Shown piece by piece: positions 44,130-53,907 of a stretch of DNA of 64,000 nucleotides. How positions within the stretch are numbered: position 1 is the first letter of the stretch; each line of letters opens with the position of its first letter. The position numbers and the translations under genes are program-made. The notes beneath the pieces were generated by a model that was given only the letters and a program-made list of their open reading frames with translations, was not told the origin of the DNA and ran no database searches. The stretch spans positions 2,976,001 to 3,040,000 of the forward strand of contig NZ_CP154826.1 of NCBI RefSeq assembly GCF_039613825.1, in the 5' to 3' direction. The DNA is from Diaminobutyricibacter sp. McL0608. GTDB lineage: Bacteria > Actinomycetota > Actinomycetes > Actinomycetales > Microbacteriaceae.

Positions 44130-45967
44130 AGGTTCGCCTCCTGAAGGATGTCTTCGGTTTCTTCGTCCTCGAGGCTCGAGATGACGAAACGGTAGTGCTC
44201 GCTGGTCATGAGCAGATCGTGGTGGGTGCCGACGGCGGTGATGCGTCCGCCCTCGAGGAGCGCGACCCGGTCGGCGAGCATGACGGTCGACGGACGGTGG
44301 GCCACGACGAGCGCAGTGGTGGCCGCCAGGACCCGCCGCAAAGCAGCCTCGACGAGTGCCTCCGTGTCGACGTCCAGCGCGGAGAGCGGGTCGTCGAGCA
44401 CGAGCACGGACGGCTTGGCCGCGACCGCGCGCGCGAGCGCCAGCCGCTGCCGCTGCCCACCGGACAGGCTCAGCCCCTCTTCACCGACTTTCGTCTCGGT
44501 GCCGTCCGGAAGGTCGTAGACGAACCCGGCCTGCGCGATCTCGAGCGCCTCGGTCAGCTGCGCATCCGCCTCAGCCGAGTTCACGTCGAGGTCGTCGCGC
44601 CCCAGCAGGACGTTCTCACGCACGGATGCCGAGAAGAGCGTTGCGTCCTCGAACGCCATGGCGAGGTACCTGCGGAGGTCGTACCGGGTGAGGTCACGCA
44701 CATCCACACCATCGATCCGGATGCTCCCACCGGTCACGTCGTAGAGGCGCGTGGTGAGCGCGGTCAGGGTCGACTTGCCGGAACCGGTCAGTCCGACGAG
44801 CGCCATGGTCTCCCCGGGCTCGACTGTGAGATCGATCCCATCGAGCAGGTCCGGGAAGCGCTCGGGCGAGTCCTGGTAGCGGAAGTGGACGTTGTCGAAG
44901 ACGAGCTCACCGCGAGGTTCCGCGATCGTCTTCGGGTTCTCGGGATCGGTGATCGAGTTGACGGTGTCCATCACATCGAAGAACCGGTCCGCAGCGGTCC
45001 GGGTGTCGAAGGTCATCGACAGCAGGAAGCCGATGGACTCCACCGGGAACCGCAGCACGGTCGCGGTCGCGAAGAACGCGACGAGCTCACCGACGGTCAG
45101 CTGGCCTTGTGCCGCGAGCCAGACGCCGACCACCAGGCACAGGCCGAACGCGACGTCGGGCACGAGCAGCAGCCACAGCCAGATGCCCGCGATCGCTTTC
45201 GCCTTCTCGATCTCGGTTCCGCGAAGCTGCTCGGCCTGCGTCTCGAAGTTCTTGAGGGCGTGCTTGCCGCGGCCGAACGCCTTCAGGACGCGGATGCCGT
45301 GGACCGACTCCTCGACCGCGGTCGCGAGATCGCCGGCCTGGTCCTGGCTGCGACGTGCGATCGTCGAATATTTACCCTCGAAGATGAACCCGTAGATCCA
45401 CACCGGGATGGAGCAGACCAGGAAGATCAGCCCCAGCAGCCAGTTCCAGACGATCAGGATGCCGAAGCCGACGACGATCGTGATCACGTTCACGACGATC
45501 AGCACCAGGCCGAACGAGATCCAGCGGCGGATCAGGTTCAGATCGCTCACGGCGCGCGAGAGCAACTGGCCGCTCGGCCAGCGGTCGTGGAAGCCGACGG
45601 GCAGGTCCTGGAGCTGCGCGTAGAGGCCGTTGCGCATCTTGGCTTCGACGTGGGTTCCTGGCGTGAGCACGAACCAGCGACGGAGCGAGATGAAGACCGC
45701 TTCGGCGGCCCCGAGGCCGACGACGAGCAGCGCGGCCGGCCAGACCTGCGAGGCGTCGCCGGTGGCGAGCGGGCCGTCGACCAGCCAGCGGAGCACCTGG
45801 GGGATGCTCAGTGCGACGAGGCTCGCGAGAAGCGCGGCGACCATGCCGAGCATGATGCGCGGCAGGGCCGTCTTCGCGAACGGGAAGATGCGCATCAGTG
45901 TGCGGAACGTGCCCATGGCGGGCGCGGATTCTCGGGGTGGGTGCTGGTGTCCAGCTGGTGCAGACAT
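44126..45967 (-). CDS. ABC exporter half-transporter (canonical signature, degenerate Walker B)
   Basis: 613 residues: six membrane spans then an ATPase domain. Walker A is GLTGSGKST, the signature is canonical LSLSGGQRQ, but Walker B reads [11 protein letters not shown], with Asp at the catalytic Glu position. Together with the partner this gives one complete and one degenerate ATP site, the usual asymmetry of heterodimeric exporters. ATG at 45967; the frame is open further upstream but without family similarity. Its long leader holds a 35-codon ORF. Confidence 0.92.
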   Translation of the reverse strand: MSAPAGHQHPPRESAPAMGTFRTLMRIFPFAKTALPRIMLGMVAALLASLVALSIPQVLRWLVDGPLATGDASQVWPAALLVVGLGAAEAVFISLRRWFVLTPGTHVEAKMRNGLYAQLQDLPVGFHDRWPSGQLLSRAVSDLNLIRRWISFGLVLIVVNVITIVVGFGILIVWNWLLGLIFLVCSIPVWIYGFIFEGKYSTIARRSQDQAGDLATAVEESVHGIRVLKAFGRGKHALKNFETQAEQLRGTEIEKAKAIAGIWLWLLLVPDVAFGLCLVVGVWLAAQGQLTVGELVAFFATATVLRFPVESIGFLLSMTFDTRTAADRFFDVMDTVNSITDPENPKTIAEPRGELVFDNVHFRYQDSPERFPDLLDGIDLTVEPGETMALVGLTGSGKSTLTALTTRLYDVTGGSIRIDGVDVRDLTRYDLRRYLAMAFEDATLFSASVRENVLLGRDDLDVNSAEADAQLTEALEIAQAGFVYDLPDGTETKVGEEGLSLSGGQRQRLALARAVAAKPSVLVLDDPLSALDVDTEALVEAALRRVLAATTALVVAHRPSTVMLADRVALLEGGRITAVGTHHDLLMTSEHYRFVISSLEDEETEDILQEANL

Positions 45968-46075
45968 AGGAGACCGGTTTCTTGTGAGATGTGGCGGTGG
46001 AGCTGTGTGGAGTGATTCGGGTCGGCGAAGCGCCGGAGAGCGCGCTGAGGCGCCGGACGAAGGGTCGGTATGGCA

Positions 46076-46116
46076 GGTCCGTCGCGGACCCGGATCGAAT
46101 GCCGGCCGGAGGCCGG
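46076..46116. promoter_or_regulatory. Two consecutive hairpins in the exporter leader
   Basis: Stems 46076-46081/46085-46090 and 46102-46107/46111-46116 each have 6 perfect pairs and 3-base loops. They lie between the leader ORF stop (46138) and the exporter start (45967), where attenuator structures would be expected. The rest of 45968-46075 is GC-rich with a repeated GCGCCGG motif and no gene. Confidence 0.45.
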
Positions 46117-46137
46117 AAGAGCGCTGGCCTCGGGGAC

Positions 46138-46245
46138 TTACCGGGCTGCTTCGAGTGCCGGGGACGCAATCGGACGCTGCCGGAGGGCGCCCGTGACAGC
46201 ACCCTCGAACACGACCGCGGTCGGTGTGGTGGTTTCTGTCTTCAT
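46138..46245 (-). CDS. 35-residue leader peptide upstream of the ABC exporter
   Basis: A 35-codon frame beginning [12 protein letters not shown] and ending with LEAAR then TAA. The start codon has a perfect AGGAGG with good spacing, the strongest ribosome binding site in this neighbourhood. It lies between a consensus-like promoter and the exporter genes, with hairpins downstream. A regulatory leader peptide (ribosome-stalling or attenuation type) is the best reading; a small functional protein is possible. No homologue recognised. Confidence 0.55.
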   Translation of the reverse strand: MKTETTTPTAVVFEGAVTGALRQRPIASPALEAAR

Positions 46246-46321
46246 GGCGTCCTCCTGAGCCCGTATGTTGATCACGTCGGTGGCCGCCGTGGGCTGTTTT
46301 CAACCCGAAGCAGCCTTACAG

Positions 46322-46349
46322 CTTATAACTGCAAGACCGCTGAGTGCAA
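46322..46349 (-). promoter_or_regulatory. Sigma-70-type promoter for leader peptide and ABC exporter
   Basis: On the minus strand TTGCAC (46349-46344), a 16-base spacer and TATAAG (46327-46322) form a near-consensus promoter. AT-rich AAATTGAT lies one base upstream of the -35, as in WhiB7-dependent promoters. The transcript would carry a leader of roughly 350 bases before the exporter start. Confidence 0.6.
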
Positions 46350-46386
46350 GATCAATTTCGGGTGTGCGGAGCACGCCCCGACTCGT

Positions 46387-47613
46387 TCAGCCGCGGATGC
46401 GGATGGAGAGGCAGGTCACGCAGCCTTCGAGCTTCTCGAATTCGCTGATGTCGACCGTGATGACGGAGTAGCCGAGGTCTGCGATGAGGGCTGCCGACTG
46501 CGGCGCCGAAGCCGACATGAGAACAGTGTCGTCGGACAGCACCACGACGGCAGTCCCGTGCGCCTCGGGCACAGCGAGGAACCGGCCGAAGACAGACGGG
46601 TCGTCGACGAGTGGTTCGTAGCCGATGACCGTGCCGTCCGGCAACGCGGTGACGGCAGTCTTGAGGTGCAGCGCCTTCGTCACCGGCACGGCGACCACGG
46701 TGTATCCGAGCGGCGTGACGAGCGCCCGCAGCTGACGGATACCGTCGGCGTTCGTGCGGCCACCGCGGCCGACGAATACGGTCGAGCCGACCTTCAGGAC
46801 GTCGCCGCCATCCAGGGTTCCGGGCTCCTGGATGCGCTCGATCGCAAGACCCTGCGCCTGGAGCACAGCCTCGGTGCCGGTGGTCTCGTCACGACGCGAA
46901 TCGGCGCCCGGGCGGGTGATCACGGCCGTGTCGCCGAAGACGACCGCCGTGTCCTCGACGAAGACGGAGTCGGCGAGTGCGTCCGCGGGTGAGACCTCGA
47001 CGGTCTCCCAGCCGGCCGCGGCAAGCGCAGCGACGTAGCCGTCCCACTGCTGGTCGGCACGCTCCGCGTCGACCGGCTCGCGTTCGATGTGCGTGGTGAG
47101 TCCGTCGACCAGGTTCGATGCCGGGATGCGGACGAGCGCGATCCGGGAGCCGGAACGAGCGCGACCCGAGTAGTCCACGAACCGCTTGAAGAGCCACCGG
47201 CCGAAGGTCGGCGTGAGCGACGTGACCAGGACGGCGAACAGCAGGTTGACCCCGACGAGGGATGCGATCACGAAGCCGAGGAGAGCGCCGGAGATCGCGT
47301 TGCCTGCGTTCAGTGCCAGGATCAGCGTGTTCAGGAACGGCGCGATGACCGCGACCAGGAAGCCGGCGATCAGTGCAGTCCACCAACGGGCGAACGCACC
47401 GATCACACCGGCGACCAGGAGCAGGATGAACGCGAAGACGCTCGCCAGCGAGAAGTAATCGCTGACCTGGACGATCGTCGACCAGGACGGACCAGTCGTG
47501 CTCGCGAGGTTGCTGACCGTGAACGCCAGGACCATCGAGACGTGCACGATGAACGCGATGACGAAGGCGGACAGAGCGGAAGCAACGAGCCTGCGGCCCA
47601 GCGAGTTGGTCAT
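46387..47613 (-). CDS. Membrane-anchored dimethylargininase (DDAH)-like guanidino hydrolase
   Basis: 408 residues. The first 130 or so form four membrane spans, followed by a DDAH/arginine deiminase-fold domain. Catalytic positions are visible: FVEDTAVV (acidic pair), DGGDVL, His in KALHLKTAVTAL and Cys in LEGCVTCLSI near the C-terminus. Soluble DDAH releases citrulline and dimethylamine from dimethylarginine; here the catalytic domain should face one side of the membrane. Start at ATG 47613 rather than TTG 47622. The fusion is unusual. Confidence 0.82.
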   Translation of the reverse strand: MTNSLGRRLVASALSAFVIAFIVHVSMVLAFTVSNLASTTGPSWSTIVQVSDYFSLASVFAFILLLVAGVIGAFARWWTALIAGFLVAVIAPFLNTLILALNAGNAISGALLGFVIASLVGVNLLFAVLVTSLTPTFGRWLFKRFVDYSGRARSGSRIALVRIPASNLVDGLTTHIEREPVDAERADQQWDGYVAALAAAGWETVEVSPADALADSVFVEDTAVVFGDTAVITRPGADSRRDETTGTEAVLQAQGLAIERIQEPGTLDGGDVLKVGSTVFVGRGGRTNADGIRQLRALVTPLGYTVVAVPVTKALHLKTAVTALPDGTVIGYEPLVDDPSVFGRFLAVPEAHGTAVVVLSDDTVLMSASAPQSAALIADLGYSVITVDISEFEKLEGCVTCLSIRIRG

Positions 47614-47638
47614 GAGGATCAACCCTAGCGGAGCGTTT

Positions 47639-48718
47639 CTATGCGTTGGCTGGTTCGCGCAGGCGAGCGAGCGCGATGTCGTCAGCGGCCTCGAGGGTCG
47701 TGATACCGCGCTCGCGGGCGACCGCGAAGATGTGCGAGACGATGTCGCCGATACCGTCCACCCGCTCGCGCGTGGCCTCGGCCGACGGCTGGTCCTCGTT
47801 CATCATCGAGAGGAAGATCACGCCGCCGGCGTTGACCACGAAGTCGGGTGCCCAGATGATTCCGCGCGCGCGGAGGCGCTCTGCCCCACTGCGAGCAGCG
47901 AGCTGGTTGTTGGCGGGGCCTACGACGGCCTTCACGCGAAGTTCATCGATCACCTGGTCGGTGAGGACTCCGCCGACACCGGCCGGCACGAAGAGGTCGC
48001 CTTCGACGCGGTGCGCCGACTCCGGCTCCACCCAGGTCGCACCCAGCGTATCCGCCAGCGCACGCTTCACCGGGTTGACGTCGGTGACGGTCAGCACGGC
48101 TCCTTCTGCTGCGAGACGCATCGCGAGGATCGAGCCGACGTGACCGAGACCCAGCACGGTGATGCGCCGGCCGGCCACCTCACGGCTGCCGAATACCTCC
48201 TCGAGCGTGGCGAGCAGCCCGGCGTAGACGCCGGCAGCGGTCGCATCGCTCGGCTCCCCGACGCCGCCTTCCGAAGACGGAAGTCCGCAGACGTGGCTGG
48301 TGCGCGTCGCGACCACGGCCATGTCCTCGGCGGACGTGCCGACATCCTCTGCCGTCATGTAGGTGCCGCCCAGGCTCTCGATCGCGTCTCCCAGGTCGAG
48401 CATCGCCGCGCGGCGCTCCTCAGCCGTCAGCACAGTTCCGCGAGGAACATAGATCACCGTCTTGCCGCCGCCACGGTTGAGCCCGGCGGCAGCGTTCTTC
48501 ATCGTCATTCCCTCGGCGAGGCGCAGCGAATCGTTGAACGCCTCGACCCAGTTGTCGTACGTCCAGACGCGGCATCCGCCGAGCGCCTGCCCGAGAACAG
48601 TCGAATGCACCGCAATGCTGATGGTCAGACCGCTCCTTTCCCCTCTGACGACGAGCACTCGCTCGTGGGGAAGGTCTGCGCCGGTCGTGGCGGTCAGGTC
48701 GATGGGCATGGCGGACAT
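47639..48718 (-). CDS. Leu/Val/Phe-type amino-acid dehydrogenase
   Basis: 359 residues. LGGCRVWTYDNW and GMTMKNAAAGLNRGGGKTVI contain the catalytic Lys of the Glu/Leu/Phe/Val dehydrogenase family, and VLGLGHVGSILAMRLAAEGA is the NAD-binding Rossmann motif. It deaminates branched-chain amino acids oxidatively to 2-keto acids; valine dehydrogenase is the likely actinobacterial role. ATG at 48718 with GAGGAG upstream. Confidence 0.88.
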   Translation of the reverse strand: MSAMPIDLTATTGADLPHERVLVVRGERSGLTISIAVHSTVLGQALGGCRVWTYDNWVEAFNDSLRLAEGMTMKNAAAGLNRGGGKTVIYVPRGTVLTAEERRAAMLDLGDAIESLGGTYMTAEDVGTSAEDMAVVATRTSHVCGLPSSEGGVGEPSDATAAGVYAGLLATLEEVFGSREVAGRRITVLGLGHVGSILAMRLAAEGAVLTVTDVNPVKRALADTLGATWVEPESAHRVEGDLFVPAGVGGVLTDQVIDELRVKAVVGPANNQLAARSGAERLRARGIIWAPDFVVNAGGVIFLSMMNEDQPSAEATRERVDGIGDIVSHIFAVARERGITTLEAADDIALARLREPANA

Positions 48719-48810
48719 CGTTGTCTCCTCGTGGGATCGTGACAGTAGTTAGTGGCCTGGTGGGCCGATGCTATTGTGCCATCTTCCGGTCGGAGTTTCG
48801 CCCACAATGA

Positions 48811-50391
48811 TCAGTGGAAGAAGTGGCGCTCCCCGGTGAAGTACATCGTCACTCCGGCCTCCTTCGCCGCAGCGATGACCTCCTCGTCACGGATCGACCC
48901 GCCCGGCTGCACGATCGCCGCGACACCCGCCTCGATGAGGATGGTCGGGCCGTCGGCGAACGGGAAGAACGCATCGGAGGCTGCGACCGACCCTGTGGCC
49001 CGGTCGCCGGCGCGAGCCACGGCCAGGTTGCACGAGTCGACGCGGTTCACCTGTCCCATGCCGACTCCGACCGAAGCACCGTCGTGGGCGAGGAGGATCG
49101 CGTTCGACTTGACGGCGCGGCACGCTTTCCACGCGAACTCGAGGTCGGCGCGGGTCGCGGCATCGGCTTCCGCCCCGGCGACGAGCTGCCAGGCGTCGGA
49201 CGAGAACTCGTCGAACCGATCCGAGTCCTGCACCAGCACGCCTCCCGAGATCTGACGGAACTCGGTGAGCGGCCGCGCGTAGCCTGCGGGCAGCTGAAGC
49301 AGGCGAAGGTTCTTCTTGGTCTGCAGCAGCTCGAGCGCTTCGGGCTCGAAGTCGGGCGCGATCAGCACCTCGGTGAAGATGTCCTTGACGGCTCGCGCCA
49401 TCGCGAGGCTCACGGTACGGTTCGCGGCGATGACACCGCCGTAGGCCGATACCGGATCGCAGGCGTGGGCCTTGGCGTGCGCATCCGCCACATCCGCACC
49501 GACTGCGATGCCGCACGGGTTGGCGTGCTTGATGATCGCGACAGCCGGCTCCGCGAAGTCGTATGCGCTGCGCAGGGCGGCGTCGGCATCGACGTAGTTG
49601 TTGTACGACATCTCCTTGCCGCCGAGCTGCGTGGCCTGCGCGATACCGCGACCCGCAGGGTCGACGTAGAGGGCTGCCGACTGGTGAGAGTTCTCTCCGT
49701 AACGCAGCGTCGCCTTCAGTTCGGCCTCGACCTCGAAGCGCTCGTGCCAGTCGTCGGTCGACGGGGTCTCACCGGCGAACCAGGCCGCCACAGCCGCGTC
49801 GTAGGCGGCCGTGTGGGCGAACGCCTTGACCGCGAGCTCGCGACGCAGTTCGAAGGTGGTGCCTCCGGTCGTGATCGCCTGGAGAATGCGCGGATAGTCG
49901 GCCGGCGAGACGACGATCGCGACGTTCGCGTGGTTCTTCGCAGACGCCCGCACCATCGCAGGTCCCCCGATGTCGATCTGCTCGACGACGTCGTCGCCGA
50001 CGGCTCCCGAGGCGACCGTCTCGACGAACGGGTAGAGGTTGGAGACGACGAGCTCGAAAGGCTTGATGCCCAGTTCGGCGAGCTCTGCTTCGTGCGAAGC
50101 GAGCCGCAGGTCGGCGAGGAGCCCCGAGTGGATGCCGGGATGCAGCGTGCGCACACGACCGTCGAGGTGTTCGGGGAAACCGGTCACGCTCGCGACATCG
50201 GTCACCGGATGACCGGCCTCGCGAATCCGGATCGCGGTCGTGCCGGTTGCGACGATCTCGACGCCGGCCTCGACGAGGGACGCGGCGAGCTCGATGAGCC
50301 CGGTCTTGTCACTGACCGACACGAGAGCACGGCGCACCGGCACGAGGTCGCGTTCTCGGTAGAGGCTCGGGTCGTGACGGGGTCCGCTCAT
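48811..50391 (-). CDS. purH: Bifunctional AICAR formyltransferase / IMP cyclohydrolase
   Basis: 526 residues. The N-terminal MGS-like cyclohydrolase domain ([42 protein letters not shown]) precedes the formyltransferase domain ([21 protein letters not shown], and the terminal [14 protein letters not shown]). It performs the last two steps of IMP synthesis using 10-formyl-THF. ATG at 50391 overlaps the purN stop. Confidence 0.97.
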   Translation of the reverse strand: MSGPRHDPSLYRERDLVPVRRALVSVSDKTGLIELAASLVEAGVEIVATGTTAIRIREAGHPVTDVASVTGFPEHLDGRVRTLHPGIHSGLLADLRLASHEAELAELGIKPFELVVSNLYPFVETVASGAVGDDVVEQIDIGGPAMVRASAKNHANVAIVVSPADYPRILQAITTGGTTFELRRELAVKAFAHTAAYDAAVAAWFAGETPSTDDWHERFEVEAELKATLRYGENSHQSAALYVDPAGRGIAQATQLGGKEMSYNNYVDADAALRSAYDFAEPAVAIIKHANPCGIAVGADVADAHAKAHACDPVSAYGGVIAANRTVSLAMARAVKDIFTEVLIAPDFEPEALELLQTKKNLRLLQLPAGYARPLTEFRQISGGVLVQDSDRFDEFSSDAWQLVAGAEADAATRADLEFAWKACRAVKSNAILLAHDGASVGVGMGQVNRVDSCNLAVARAGDRATGSVAASDAFFPFADGPTILIEAGVAAIVQPGGSIRDEEVIAAAKEAGVTMYFTGERHFFH

Positions 50392-50981
50392 GCTCGTGCA
50401 AGCTCCTTGAGGTCGATGTATCCGTTGGCGATGTCGAGTACGGCCTGGACCAGCAGGCGGCGCTCGACGGGTTTGATGCGTTCGTGCAGGCTCGTCTCGG
50501 TATCACCGGGAAGTACCGCCACGCGCTCCTGACTGATGATCGGACCCGCATCGACGCCGTTGTCGACGACGATGAGGCTCGCACCCGTCTCCGTCGCCCC
50601 GGCTGCGAGGGCGTCGCGCACGCCGTGCGCGCCCGGAAACTCTGGGAGGAACGCTGGATGCGTGTTGATCAGCCGCGGTGAGAGGGCAGCGACCACACGG
50701 GGTGGCAGAAGCCGCATGAACCCGGAGAGGATCACCAGGTCGGGACCCCACTGCAGGATCTGCTCGAGAAGCGCATCCCCCCACTCCTCGCGACCGCCGA
50801 ACGACGAGAACGGAACGGTGAACGACGGGATGCCGAACTCCTCGGCGAATGCGAGGCCCTCGGCGTCGCGATCGGCTCCGATGGCGACGACGCGAGCCGG
50901 GAATTCGGCGTCTTCAGACGCTTCGAGCAGTGCGCGCAGGTTCGACCCGCCGCCGGAGATCAGGACCACGAGCGAAAGCAC
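50388..50981 (-). CDS. purN: Phosphoribosylglycinamide formyltransferase
   Basis: 197 residues. [17 protein letters not shown] is the phosphate loop, [17 protein letters not shown] has the catalytic Asn/His, and [17 protein letters not shown] the conserved Asp. It formylates GAR with 10-formyl-THF in purine synthesis and is coupled to purH by ATGA. GTG start at 50981. Confidence 0.96.
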   Translation of the reverse strand: MLSLVVLISGGGSNLRALLEASEDAEFPARVVAIGADRDAEGLAFAEEFGIPSFTVPFSSFGGREEWGDALLEQILQWGPDLVILSGFMRLLPPRVVAALSPRLINTHPAFLPEFPGAHGVRDALAAGATETGASLIVVDNGVDAGPIISQERVAVLPGDTETSLHERIKPVERRLLVQAVLDIANGYIDLKELARA

Positions 50982-51070
50982 GCTCCCAGCCTACCGGTCG
51001 CCGTCGGGCCGCAGAGACGTGGCCGAACCGCGTCCGGCGAGCGTACCGGTCCGCGATCGCGGACACGGGC

Positions 51071-52324
51071 TCAACGCCGTATCCGGCCTACAGCCAGCAT
51101 TCCGATACCCGCGGCGACCGCGATCTCCGCCGCTGCGATCAGCCCGACCATCCACGGATTCGGGCCGACGTCGTGGAGGCGACCGGGACCCAGCGAACCC
51201 GAGGACCACCATGCGAGCAGGCCGAGTTCGATGCCCGCGACGATACCGACGCCGACCGCGGTCAGGAAGACCCAGCCCGTGCCGTGGACGGCTGCGGAGC
51301 GGTTCACATGCGACCGGAGCAGTATCGCCGCGAGGAACCCGGCCAGCAGCGGAACCAGCAGGCCGAGGAATCCGAACGCGAGGCCGCCCGTCGGCAGTAC
51401 GCCGAAAAGCGGGACGGTCGGGATGGGACCCAGCTGCGTCGCCACGGGCCCGACCGACGATCCGGTTCCGATCGCGAAACCGGGACCGATCAGCCAGGCC
51501 GCCGTCCAGATGACGAAATTGGGGATGAACGCCGCCTGGGCGACCGTCAGCGCTGCGCCCCCGAGCGCGCCGCTCTGCAGACGTTCGTACAGGCCGACGA
51601 CCGAGCCGAAGTCGACGATGACGAGGACGGTGAGCACGAGTGCCGCGCCCGCGATGACGAGAGCTGCGGCCGCGGTACCGCCACGTGCTGCGGCCGCGGC
51701 TCCGGAGCGGAACGCCGGAGGAAGCGCATCCATCCGCATCCGCAGTGATGAAGCGAGGCGACCCGCCCGCGGGACCGGCGAGGTCTCGGACAGCGTAGCC
51801 CGACGCATCCGCTCGCGCCGCGCCAGCCCTGCGCCGATGCCGATCGCGATACCGATCGCATAGACGAACGGCGGAAGCGCGATGCCCTGCCACAGTGACG
51901 GGTGGACCAGAGCGCTCGCCGAGGTGAGCGTCACGATCGCGGAAAGCGCCGCGAACACCGCCAGCGCAGTGACGACACCGGTCACACGGTAGGCGGTCTC
52001 GGATGCGCGGAGCCCTGTGCGTACGCCGAACGCGGCAGTGAACAGGGCGAAGCCGAGGGCGGCGATGGTGATCTGGAACGGCACCGCTGCAGCGGGCAGT
52101 CCCAGCGTGGCCGCCGTCACCGGGTCGAGGGCGATCGTGAGGTTGACACCGTGCCCGACCAGCCAGATGTCACCCGCTGCACGCCAGAAGATGAACCAGT
52201 CGACAGCGAGGTGATACTGCGCGGCCCAGAGGATCGTCAGTGGAACCAGGGCAATGCCGAGGCCGACCGCTGCGACGATGACCGCCTCGAGGGCTGCGAG
52301 CAGGGCGACGGTTGTGCGATTCAT
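51071..52324 (-). CDS. DUF6350-like polytopic membrane protein
   Basis: 417 residues with about ten hydrophobic segments and an Arg/Ala-rich cytoplasmic loop near residues 170-210. WAAQYHLAVDWFIFWRAAGDIWLVGHG and the position just upstream of purN-purH match the actinobacterial DUF6350 family (related to PerM-like cell-division proteins). Function is not established. It ends about 90 bases before purN on the same strand. Confidence 0.7.
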   Translation of the reverse strand: MNRTTVALLAALEAVIVAAVGLGIALVPLTILWAAQYHLAVDWFIFWRAAGDIWLVGHGVNLTIALDPVTAATLGLPAAAVPFQITIAALGFALFTAAFGVRTGLRASETAYRVTGVVTALAVFAALSAIVTLTSASALVHPSLWQGIALPPFVYAIGIAIGIGAGLARRERMRRATLSETSPVPRAGRLASSLRMRMDALPPAFRSGAAAAARGGTAAAALVIAGAALVLTVLVIVDFGSVVGLYERLQSGALGGAALTVAQAAFIPNFVIWTAAWLIGPGFAIGTGSSVGPVATQLGPIPTVPLFGVLPTGGLAFGFLGLLVPLLAGFLAAILLRSHVNRSAAVHGTGWVFLTAVGVGIVAGIELGLLAWWSSGSLGPGRLHDVGPNPWMVGLIAAAEIAVAAGIGMLAVGRIRR

Positions 52325-52418
52325 CTCCGCTGGAGCCTACCCGCCGAACGGCGGAGCGCTCGGCAGACACTTCGTGCGGTCGGCGAGCTCCCGGCAAGCC
52401 CTCCGCCGCAGCGCCGAC

Positions 52419-53801
52419 TCAGCCTGTCGTGACGACCGGAGTGTCTTCGTCGGCAGCCTTCGGCACGGTCGCAACGGGGCGCTCGACGAGTTCCAGGATG
52501 GCGATCACCAGCACGGCGATCACCAGCGTCCAGATCGTGAGAGCCGGAGTGATCGGCCGCACGAAGAGCACGATGGCGGAGGCGATCACGGCCACGATCA
52601 CGCGCAGGAGCACCCTCTGCGTGTAGAGCCACTCCCCCACGCGGCCGGTAGTGATCCCGTGCTCCTCGGCGACGGTGCGCAGGCGTGTGGCCCCGGACGC
52701 GTAGAAACCCCGGAGCTTTCGCGGTACCTCGAAGGGTCCGGCGAACCAGCTGACGACGGCGACGACGATCGCGAGCACGAGCACTGCCACGGTCGTCTCC
52801 TGCATCATCGCCACGACGGTGTTGAACAGGGTGCGAGCGACGCCCGACGGCAGCAGTGCGGGGGACGCGGACGCGATGAAGATGACGCGACCGATCGCGA
52901 AGCCTGCCGCGACGATGATCATCGACAAGGCGAGCGCGATGGCCGCCCAGATGAGGGCGACCGACCTGCGGCGCGCGACGAGAACACCTGCGGCGAGGAA
53001 TGCGATGGCCACCCAGGGCAGCCAGGCACCAGCGACAAGCGCGACGTTGTAGGCGAGCTGAACGGTGGGAATCGCATCGGACTGGGCGACCGTGATAGTC
53101 CGGTCGATGGTCGGGATCTGCGACGCGAAGGTGATTCCCTGACTGACGAGTGTGGACTTCACCTGCTCGATGATCGGTTTGAGCTGGATGCCGATCGAGC
53201 CGTCGGATCCGATCGCGATCGCCGCCTTGGGATCGTTCTGCATCGTCGCGACGAGTTGCGCGTGGCTCAGTTTGAGCGCAGCCGTCCAGACGTCAGCGAA
53301 GGCGTTCGATGTCACGAAATTGTTGACAGCGGTATGGATCAGCCCCTGGATGCCCTGAGCGGCCGGGCCCTTCAGAGCTTCGAGCGCCCGCGTGGCAGCG
53401 GGACCGGTGCCCAGAGAGGTGATGCCGTCGATCACGTCACTCGTGAGCTGCTCGACGTTGACCTGCTGGTTGATGATGTCGACGACCTGGTCGGTGATGT
53501 ATGCCTGGACCGCGGGATCCTTCGCGAGCGGCCCATAGGTCGCGACGAAGGTGTTGGTGTCGGTCAGCTGGACTTTCGCCCATGAGGCGACCACCGCGAC
53601 CGGTGCGAGGATGGCGCCGATCAGAATGAGGACGGTCGCGAGCAGGGTCCAGCCCCAGCCCCGTTTCTTCTTCAGCGGCGGCAGGGGAACGGGTTCGAGC
53701 ACGACCTCAGGGCCGCCGGCTTCGTGCAACCGGAGGGCTGCGTTCTCGGCCTCGAGGTCCTCGATGCGCTTCATCAGGTCTGCGTTGGTCGGTCGAGCCA
53801 T
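52419..53801 (-). CDS. Membrane protein with N-terminal coiled coil, unknown function
   Basis: 460 residues. Residues 1-30 form a short coiled coil (LMKRIEDLEAENAALRL), then one membrane span, an exported region of about 170 residues (TNTFVATYGPLAKDPAVQAYITDQVVD), and a cluster of about five spans to the C-terminus. The exported part resembles conserved actinobacterial integral membrane proteins without assigned function. ATG at 53801. Upstream of the DUF6350-like gene on the same strand. Confidence 0.72.
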   Translation of the reverse strand: MARPTNADLMKRIEDLEAENAALRLHEAGGPEVVLEPVPLPPLKKKRGWGWTLLATVLILIGAILAPVAVVASWAKVQLTDTNTFVATYGPLAKDPAVQAYITDQVVDIINQQVNVEQLTSDVIDGITSLGTGPAATRALEALKGPAAQGIQGLIHTAVNNFVTSNAFADVWTAALKLSHAQLVATMQNDPKAAIAIGSDGSIGIQLKPIIEQVKSTLVSQGITFASQIPTIDRTITVAQSDAIPTVQLAYNVALVAGAWLPWVAIAFLAAGVLVARRRSVALIWAAIALALSMIIVAAGFAIGRVIFIASASPALLPSGVARTLFNTVVAMMQETTVAVLVLAIVVAVVSWFAGPFEVPRKLRGFYASGATRLRTVAEEHGITTGRVGEWLYTQRVLLRVIVAVIASAIVLFVRPITPALTIWTLVIAVLVIAILELVERPVATVPKAADEDTPVVTTG

Positions 53802-53860
53802 GTCGATTCCCCTTCACCCGGTGATGCTCACTGTAGCGCTGAGGTATGCTCCGGGGCACG

Positions 53861-53890
53861 AAAAAAGGCCCTGCGGAATTCCGCAGGGCC
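53861..53890 (-). terminator. Intrinsic terminator of the sucCD operon
   Basis: A 24-base perfect palindrome (53867-53890) followed on the minus strand by six T residues (53866-53861), 17 bases after the sucD stop. Textbook rho-independent form. Confidence 0.92.
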
Positions 53891-53907
53891 CTATTCGAAT
53901 CGAGACG

